DNA from: Bacteroidales bacterium
GTDB lineage: Bacteria > Bacteroidota > Bacteroidia > Bacteroidales > UBA932
NCBI GenBank assembly: GCA_017437825.1
Contig: JAFRXC010000015.1
Coordinates: forward strand, 1-38,923
Length of the DNA: 38,923 nt
Reading direction: 5' to 3'
The position numbers were made by a program, and so were the translations under genes. Below are positions 34,883-38,923 of the stretch, in pieces. Under the pieces are notes generated by a model. The model ran no database searches, was not told the origin of the DNA, and saw only the letters and a list, made by a program, of their open reading frames with translations. Every line of letters starts with the position of its first letter. Position 1 is the stretch's first letter.

Positions 34883-36655
34883 ATGTCAGATTTTATAGTA
34901 TCAGCCCGCAAGTACCGTCCAAGCTCTTTCCAGACGCTTGTAGGGCAGGACAACATAGCCAGGACTCTCAAGAATTCCATAGCCAGGGGGCAGCTTGCCC
35001 ACGCGTATCTTTTCTGCGGTCCAAGAGGTGTAGGCAAAACCAGTACCGCACGCATTTTTGCAAAGGCTATAAACTGCTCCAACCCTTCCCCGGACTTCGA
35101 GCCCTGCGGAGAGTGTGAGTCCTGCAGGTCCTTTGCGGAGGGCCGTTCGTACTGCATTTACGAGCTTGACGCCGCCTCCAACAGCGGCGTGGACGCGATG
35201 AGGGACCTGATAGAAAAAGTGCAGATTCCGCCGCAGACCGGGCGTTACAGCGTATATATAATCGACGAGGTACATATGCTCAGCAACCAGGCCTTCAACG
35301 CTTTCCTGAAGACCTTGGAAGAGCCGCCGGCATACGCAATATTCATCCTGGCCACCACAGAGAAGCACAAAGTAATCCCTACAATACTGTCCCGCTGCCA
35401 GATATACGATTTCAACCGTATCAGCATAATGGATATGGTCCGCAGCCTCAGGATCATTGCGGACAAGGAAGGCGTGGGCATAGAGGATGAGTCCCTTCAC
35501 GTGATTGCGCGCAAGGCGGACGGGTCGATGCGCGACGCCCTGACCATCTTCGACCAGACGGTGGCTTTCTGCGGCACTGACATCACTTACGACAGCGTCA
35601 TAGAGAACCTGAACGTACTTGATTACGAGTACGGATTCTCCCTGGTGGACGCCTTCCTGGCGTCTGACCACGCCAAGGCGTTGCTCACATTTGACGAAAT
35701 CCTGGCAAAAGGCTTCAACGCCCAGTACTTCATATCCTCCCTGGGAACGCATTTCAGGGATTTGATCGTCAGCAAGACGGGCGGTCTTGAATCCCTCCTG
35801 GATTATCCTGATTCCATACGCCAGAGATATGCCGACCAGGCTTCCAAGTGCTCCCTGCAGTTCCTGTACGACGGGCTCAACCTCATAAGCCAGTGCGAGG
35901 CTGGATACAGGATGGCCGTGAACCAGCGCCTGCACATAGAGATAACGCTGATGCGTCTGGCCTTCCTGAAGGGGGTTCCTTCGGAGGCGGCGCAGGGCAA
36001 GCCCGCGGCAGCGCCTGTCCAGGCGCCCGCACCGGCCGCAAGGCCGGAGCCCGTGAAGGCCGCGCAGCCTGCAGAACCGGCGGCCCCCGCCAAGGCTCCT
36101 CAGCCGCAGGAAACTCCCGCGGCTCCTGTTACGGCCGTCTCAGCAGGCTCAGACCAGCCGACCGCGGCTCCCGTAAAGCGCGCCTCCGTGAAGAAGGCCG
36201 CCGGGCTGTCCCTCTCGGCCTTGATGAGCGGCGGCGCAAAGCAGGAGTCCCAGGCAGAGGAGACTGCCGGTACGGAGTCGTCCCTGCCTTCGGACGATGA
36301 ACTCCGCGCCGCGTGGGTAAAGATATCAGACTCCTACCTCCAGGCCCAGCCCAGGCTCGCCGTGGCAATGAAGAACGCCAACCTTGAAATCAGCGGGGAC
36401 GACAATGACAGGCTGCTGCTTTTCCAGGTGGATAACGTATCCCAGCAGTCCTGGATAAAAGAAAAGAAACTGCTGGAGATGGAAGGCAAGATCCAGAAGG
36501 AACTTTCTTCCAAGAAGGTTCGTCTGGAAGTAGGCGTAAAGCCGTACGTGGAGCAGCCAAAGGAGAAATACCTGCCTTCGGAGAAGGCACAGGACTTGAT
36601 GGAGAAGAATCAGGAATTCAAGAACCTGGTGATAGATTTGGAATTGGACATTTAA
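34883..36655 (+). CDS. dnaX: DNA polymerase III subunit gamma/tau
   Basis: The clamp-loader ATPase of the replicative polymerase. The 590-residue protein shows [15 protein letters not shown] at the start, Walker [16 protein letters not shown] (about residues 44-58), zinc cysteines in INCSNP and CGECESC, the DExx-type [23 protein letters not shown] and the sensor [19 protein letters not shown] Pro/Ala-rich linker spans about residues 370-435, and a C-terminal tau-like domain follows. The frame is intact and I find no dnaX-type slippery site in the linker, so a separate gamma product is not indicated. The ATG at 34883 lies 6 nt after the -7 element. lptB follows after 10 bp. Confidence 0.96.
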   Translation: MSDFIVSARKYRPSSFQTLVGQDNIARTLKNSIARGQLAHAYLFCGPRGVGKTSTARIFAKAINCSNPSPDFEPCGECESCRSFAEGRSYCIYELDAASNSGVDAMRDLIEKVQIPPQTGRYSVYIIDEVHMLSNQAFNAFLKTLEEPPAYAIFILATTEKHKVIPTILSRCQIYDFNRISIMDMVRSLRIIADKEGVGIEDESLHVIARKADGSMRDALTIFDQTVAFCGTDITYDSVIENLNVLDYEYGFSLVDAFLASDHAKALLTFDEILAKGFNAQYFISSLGTHFRDLIVSKTGGLESLLDYPDSIRQRYADQASKCSLQFLYDGLNLISQCEAGYRMAVNQRLHIEITLMRLAFLKGVPSEAAQGKPAAAPVQAPAPAARPEPVKAAQPAEPAAPAKAPQPQETPAAPVTAVSAGSDQPTAAPVKRASVKKAAGLSLSALMSGGAKQESQAEETAGTESSLPSDDELRAAWVKISDSYLQAQPRLAVAMKNANLEISGDDNDRLLLFQVDNVSQQSWIKEKKLLEMEGKIQKELSSKKVRLEVGVKPYVEQPKEKYLPSEKAQDLMEKNQEFKNLVIDLELDI

Positions 36656-36665
36656 CAGTAGCTAT

Positions 36666-37451
36666 ATGAAACTGCGTTGCGAGAACATAGTCAAGAAATA
36701 CGGAATGAGAACCGTGGTCAAAGGCGTTTCGATGGAAGTGGAACAGGGAGAGATAGTAGGCTTCCTGGGCCCTAACGGAGCCGGAAAGACCACCAGTTTC
36801 TATATGATGACAGGCCAGATAGAACCTAATGCCGGCCGTATTTTCCTTGACGAGGAGGACATTACAGGGCTGCCTATGTACAAGAGGGCCCAGAAGGGCC
36901 TCGGATACCTTCCCCAGGAGGCCTCTGTCTTCCGCAAGATGACAGTGGAGAATAACATCCTCTCCGTAATGGAGATGAACCACATTCCCCGCGAGCAGCG
37001 CTACAAGCGCCTGGAAGAGTTGATAGCCGAGTTCAACCTGTCCAAGGTGCGCAAGAGCCTGGGAATCCAGCTTTCAGGAGGCGAGAGACGCCGTACCGAG
37101 ATAGCCCGCGCCCTGGCCATAGACCCCAAGTTCATCCTCCTGGACGAACCTTTCGCCGGAGTCGACCCCATTGCCGTGGAGGACATCCAGTACATCATCG
37201 CCAAGCTCAAGTACAAGAATATCGGAGTCATAATCACCGACCATAACGTGGGAGAGACCCTGGCCATCACCGACAGGGCATATCTCCTCTACGAGGGGAC
37301 CATCCTTCAGGAAGGCACTCCGGAGTCGCTTGCGGCCGACGCCGACGTGCGCACCAAGTACCTTGGCGCGGGATTCGTGCTTAAGAAATCTGTATCGGTG
37401 CAGAGGGCCCAGGAAGAATACGAGCGCTCTATAAGTTCACAAAGTCTTTGA
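36666..37451 (+). CDS. lptB: LPS export ABC transporter ATP-binding protein
   Basis: LptB is the cytoplasmic ATPase that powers lipopolysaccharide extraction from the inner membrane with LptF/G. The 261-residue protein has Walker [17 protein letters not shown], the Q-loop in [14 protein letters not shown], signature [16 protein letters not shown], Walker [19 protein letters not shown] and the H-loop [11 protein letters not shown]. The GxGGRR-like [11 protein letters not shown] pattern and the VDPIAVEDI stretch are characteristic of LptB over other ABC proteins. The C-terminal tail ([13 protein letters not shown]) is slightly longer than in E. coli. It follows dnaX by 10 bp, and its last 23 bp overlap the convergent regulator gene. 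Partner permease genes are not in the window. Confidence 0.95.
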   Translation: MKLRCENIVKKYGMRTVVKGVSMEVEQGEIVGFLGPNGAGKTTSFYMMTGQIEPNAGRIFLDEEDITGLPMYKRAQKGLGYLPQEASVFRKMTVENNILSVMEMNHIPREQRYKRLEELIAEFNLSKVRKSLGIQLSGGERRRTEIARALAIDPKFILLDEPFAGVDPIAVEDIQYIIAKLKYKNIGVIITDHNVGETLAITDRAYLLYEGTILQEGTPESLAADADVRTKYLGAGFVLKKSVSVQRAQEEYERSISSQSL

Positions 37452-38577
37452 CATCCTGGGCGCTGATTGTGGATCCTCCCAGGATCAGCAGCCTTTCCAC
37501 CACATTGTTAAGTTCACGGACGTTTCCGGGCCAGGATTTGGCTTGGAGCATCTTGACGGCCTCGTCCGAGAAGGTTTTCCTGGTCATTCCCTTGTCGAAG
37601 CAAGCTTCGCTGAAGTAGTTTATCAGGGCGGGGATGTCGTCTTTGCGCTCGTCCAGAGAGGGCACGCGTATCAGGATGACGCTGAGCCTGTGGTAGAGGT
37701 CTTCGCGGAAGTTGCCTTTCTCGATTTCCTGCTGGAGGTTCTTGTTGGTGGCGGCCACCACGCGGACGTCCACCTCAATGTCGGTGTCGCCGCCCACGCG
37801 GGAAAGCTTGCGCTCCTGAAGCACGCGCAGCACCTTGGCCTGCGCCGCCAGGCTCATATCTCCAATTTCGTCCAGGAACAGGGTTCCGCCATTGGCCTGC
37901 TCGAATTTGCCCTTGTGCTGCTTGACGGCAGATGTGAATGAACCTTTTTCGTGGCCGAAAAGTTCACTTTCTATCAATTCAGAGGGGATTGCCGCGCAGT
38001 TGACCTCGATGTAGGGCATTGCGCTGCGGAGGCTCTGCTGGTGCAGGTTGCGGGCCACAAGCTCCTTTCCGGAGCCGTTGGGGCCTGTTATGAGGACGCG
38101 CGCATCCGTAGGCGCCACCTTGGCTATCATAGCCTTGATGTGCTCCATCGGCGCGGAGTTGCCTATCATATCCGCTCCGTATATCTTCTTTTTCAGAATC
38201 TTGTTCTCCCTTACCAGGGAAGCCCTTTCTGTGGAGTTCTTGAGGGTTATGAGTATTCTGTTGAGGTCCAGCGGCTTCTGGATGAAGTCGAAGGCACCCT
38301 TCTTCATACACTCCACGGCGGTGTCTATGTCCCCGTGGCCGGAGATCATGATTATGGCCGAATCTATGCCCATTGACACCAGTTTGTCAAGGACTTCCAT
38401 TCCGTCCATACCGGGCATCTTTATGTCGCAGAAAATGGCGTTGTACTTGTCTTTGTCCACCATCTTTATAGCGGTGGCGCCGTCTTCTGCTACTTCTACT
38501 TCGTGTCCTTCGTCCCCGAGGATTTCCTTGAGGGAATTCCTGATGGAGCGTTCGTCGTCAATTATAAGAATCTTCAT
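37429..38577 (-). CDS. Sigma-54-type response regulator without DNA-binding domain
   Basis: A 382-residue NtrC-like protein. A receiver domain occupies residues 1-120 with acidic pocket D7/D8, phospho-acceptor D51 in CDIKMPG and K101 in FIQKP. The AAA+ domain has Walker A GPNGSGKE (165-172), the sigma-54 contact loop as GSFTSA (212-217) in place of the usual GAFTGA, and Walker B TLFLDE (232-237). The protein ends shortly after [15 protein letters not shown], so the C-terminal Fis-type helix-turn-helix is missing. This short form is, as I recall, common in Bacteroidota. Without it, target choice must come from elsewhere, or the protein acts from solution. The ATG at 38577 is chosen because the receiver begins there; the longer frame to 38631 crosses the promoter. 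Confidence 0.92.
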   Translation of the reverse strand: MKILIIDDERSIRNSLKEILGDEGHEVEVAEDGATAIKMVDKDKYNAIFCDIKMPGMDGMEVLDKLVSMGIDSAIIMISGHGDIDTAVECMKKGAFDFIQKPLDLNRILITLKNSTERASLVRENKILKKKIYGADMIGNSAPMEHIKAMIAKVAPTDARVLITGPNGSGKELVARNLHQQSLRSAMPYIEVNCAAIPSELIESELFGHEKGSFTSAVKQHKGKFEQANGGTLFLDEIGDMSLAAQAKVLRVLQERKLSRVGGDTDIEVDVRVVAATNKNLQQEIEKGNFREDLYHRLSVILIRVPSLDERKDDIPALINYFSEACFDKGMTRKTFSDEAVKMLQAKSWPGNVRELNNVVERLLILGGSTISAQDVKDFVNL

Positions 38578-38584
38578 AGCAGCA

Positions 38585-38592
38585 CAAAGATA
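38585..38592 (-). promoter_or_regulatory. Bacteroidota -7 promoter element for the response regulator
   Basis: The minus strand reads TATCTTTG, ending 7 nt before the ATG at 38577. It begins about 20 bp after the terminator of the preceding gene. Confidence 0.65.
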
Positions 38593-38607
38593 GCAATGTC
38601 GGGGCAT

Positions 38608-38636
38608 AAAAAAAAGTGACCGCGAGGCCACTTTTT
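38608..38636 (-). terminator. Intrinsic terminator for the gene at the window end
   Basis: AAAAAGTG (38611-38618) and CACTTTTT (38629-38636) pair perfectly, with a CC/GG inner stem separated from them by one A-C mismatch and a 4-base GCGA-type loop. On the minus strand the hairpin is followed by a run of eight Ts. It lies 19 nt after the stop of the leftward partial gene and directly ahead of the regulator promoter. It may also work in the plus direction. Confidence 0.75.
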
Positions 38637-38655
38637 CATATGTATGTTCAAGAAG

Positions 38656-38922
38656 TTACCTTCCTCTTGCGGGAGCTCCTCCGCCGTTGCCGCGGCTTGC
38701 GCTGTTAGAGCGGCTTGCGCTTCCTGCGCTGCGGGTCTGAGGAGCGGAATTTCTGGTGGAATTGGCTGCTACAGTCGGGCGGTTGGCGCTTGCCGAGTTC
38801 CTGGGCGCTGCCTTGGGAGCGGGCTTCGGATCAACTCTCTGCTCTGTCCTGGGCTTTGCCACGATCTTGTTCACGTTAGCTCCTGACTGAACGCTGGCAC
38901 GGGGCCTGGAGTCGTTCCTGGG
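38656..38922 (-). CDS. C-terminal end of an Arg/Ser/Ala/Pro-rich protein, cut by the window edge
   Basis: The frame is open from the window edge to a TAA at 38656-38658, giving the last 88 residues of a larger protein. Composition is strongly biased to Arg, Ser, Ala, Pro and Asn, with motifs such as KPAPKAAPRNSASANRP and a C-terminal GNGGGAPARGR. No hydrophobic segment or known domain is visible. It looks like a disordered, positively charged tail that could bind nucleic acid, lipid A or peptidoglycan. The GTG at 38872-38874 is unlikely to be the true start, since the same composition continues upstream. An intrinsic terminator follows 19 nt downstream. Function unknown. Confidence 0.6.
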   Translation of the reverse strand, partial: PRNDSRPRASVQSGANVNKIVAKPRTEQRVDPKPAPKAAPRNSASANRPTVAANSTRNSAPQTRSAGSASRSNSASRGNGGGAPARGR

Positions 38923-38923
38923 A

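Noticed and set aside
34883-36655. Programmed frameshift producing a gamma subunit from dnaX
   Set aside because: No A-AAA-AAG or similar heptamer was found around the Pro/Ala-rich linker; A-rich stretches near 36457-36470 are interrupted by G and lie too far downstream.
1-38923. CRISPR arrays, tRNA or rRNA genes, prophage or defence islands
   Set aside because: The window was read for regularly spaced repeats, tRNA-like cloverleaf segments, integrase/transposase genes and clustered defence genes. None was seen, and gaps between genes are too short to hide most of them.

Overview
This is a 38.9 kb stretch of compact, moderately GC-rich bacterial chromosome that looks like a member of the Bacteroidales (phylum Bacteroidota). 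The evidence is the repeated TAnnTTTG promoter element typical of that phylum, the near absence of Shine-Dalgarno sequences, Bacteroidota-type versions of RecQ, phosphoglycerate dehydrogenase, deoxynucleoside kinases and the HTH-less sigma-54 activator, and a DUF5020 outer-membrane protein. The genus cannot be fixed from the sequence alone. Nearly everything is core metabolism or information processing. I see no insertion sequence, prophage, integron, CRISPR array, tRNA or rRNA, and no gene-free stretch reaches 100 bases.

Layout. Positions 2-1042 hold the 3' end of gpmI, convergent with a leftward rsgA-MATE exporter pair. A rightward pair follows (polyprenyl diphosphate synthase, U32 tRNA-hydroxylation-type protein), then a rightward purine unit: apt, a DUF5020 barrel and an NCS2 permease (5696-8311). 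Leftward rdgB-recO is divergent from a rightward S41 protease. A leftward unit (16435 to 11194) carries an MBL-fold hydrolase, uvrA, a short nucleoside kinase and a DMT transporter. It is divergent from two tandem deoxynucleoside kinases, a ROK glucokinase and an FKBP lipoprotein. Leftward miaA is preceded by a protein with a very acidic tail. A long rightward unit (21119-31221) runs yigZ, serC, serA, DUF1015, recQ, dnaG, metG. Next come a leftward O-methyltransferase, a rightward Gfo/Idh/MocA oxidoreductase, a leftward secreted protein coupled to an M16 peptidase with an interrupted frame, rightward dnaX-lptB, a leftward sigma-54-type response regulator, and the C-terminal end of an Arg/Ser/Ala-rich protein running off the window.

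How the genes work together. Two themes recur. One is nucleobase and nucleotide salvage and hygiene: apt with a probable outer-membrane channel and inner-membrane purine permease, three nucleoside kinases, and rdgB. The other is DNA replication and repair: dnaG, dnaX, recQ, recO, uvrA. The serC-serA-DUF1015 block is a serine pathway unit without a recognisable phosphatase.

The most notable observations are these. (1) The M16 peptidase frame is broken exactly at an in-frame A-AAA-AAG heptamer, and the rest of the enzyme lies in the -1 frame. (2) TAnnTTTG elements sit 4-8 nt from many start codons, implying leaderless or almost leaderless mRNAs. (3) Divergent promoters lie back to back, in one case 1 bp apart. 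(4) Phased TGATA repeats and a perfect inverted repeat sit against the apt promoter. (5) Convergent genes overlap or abut almost throughout. No clearly novel multi-gene system such as a defence island or secretion system is present.
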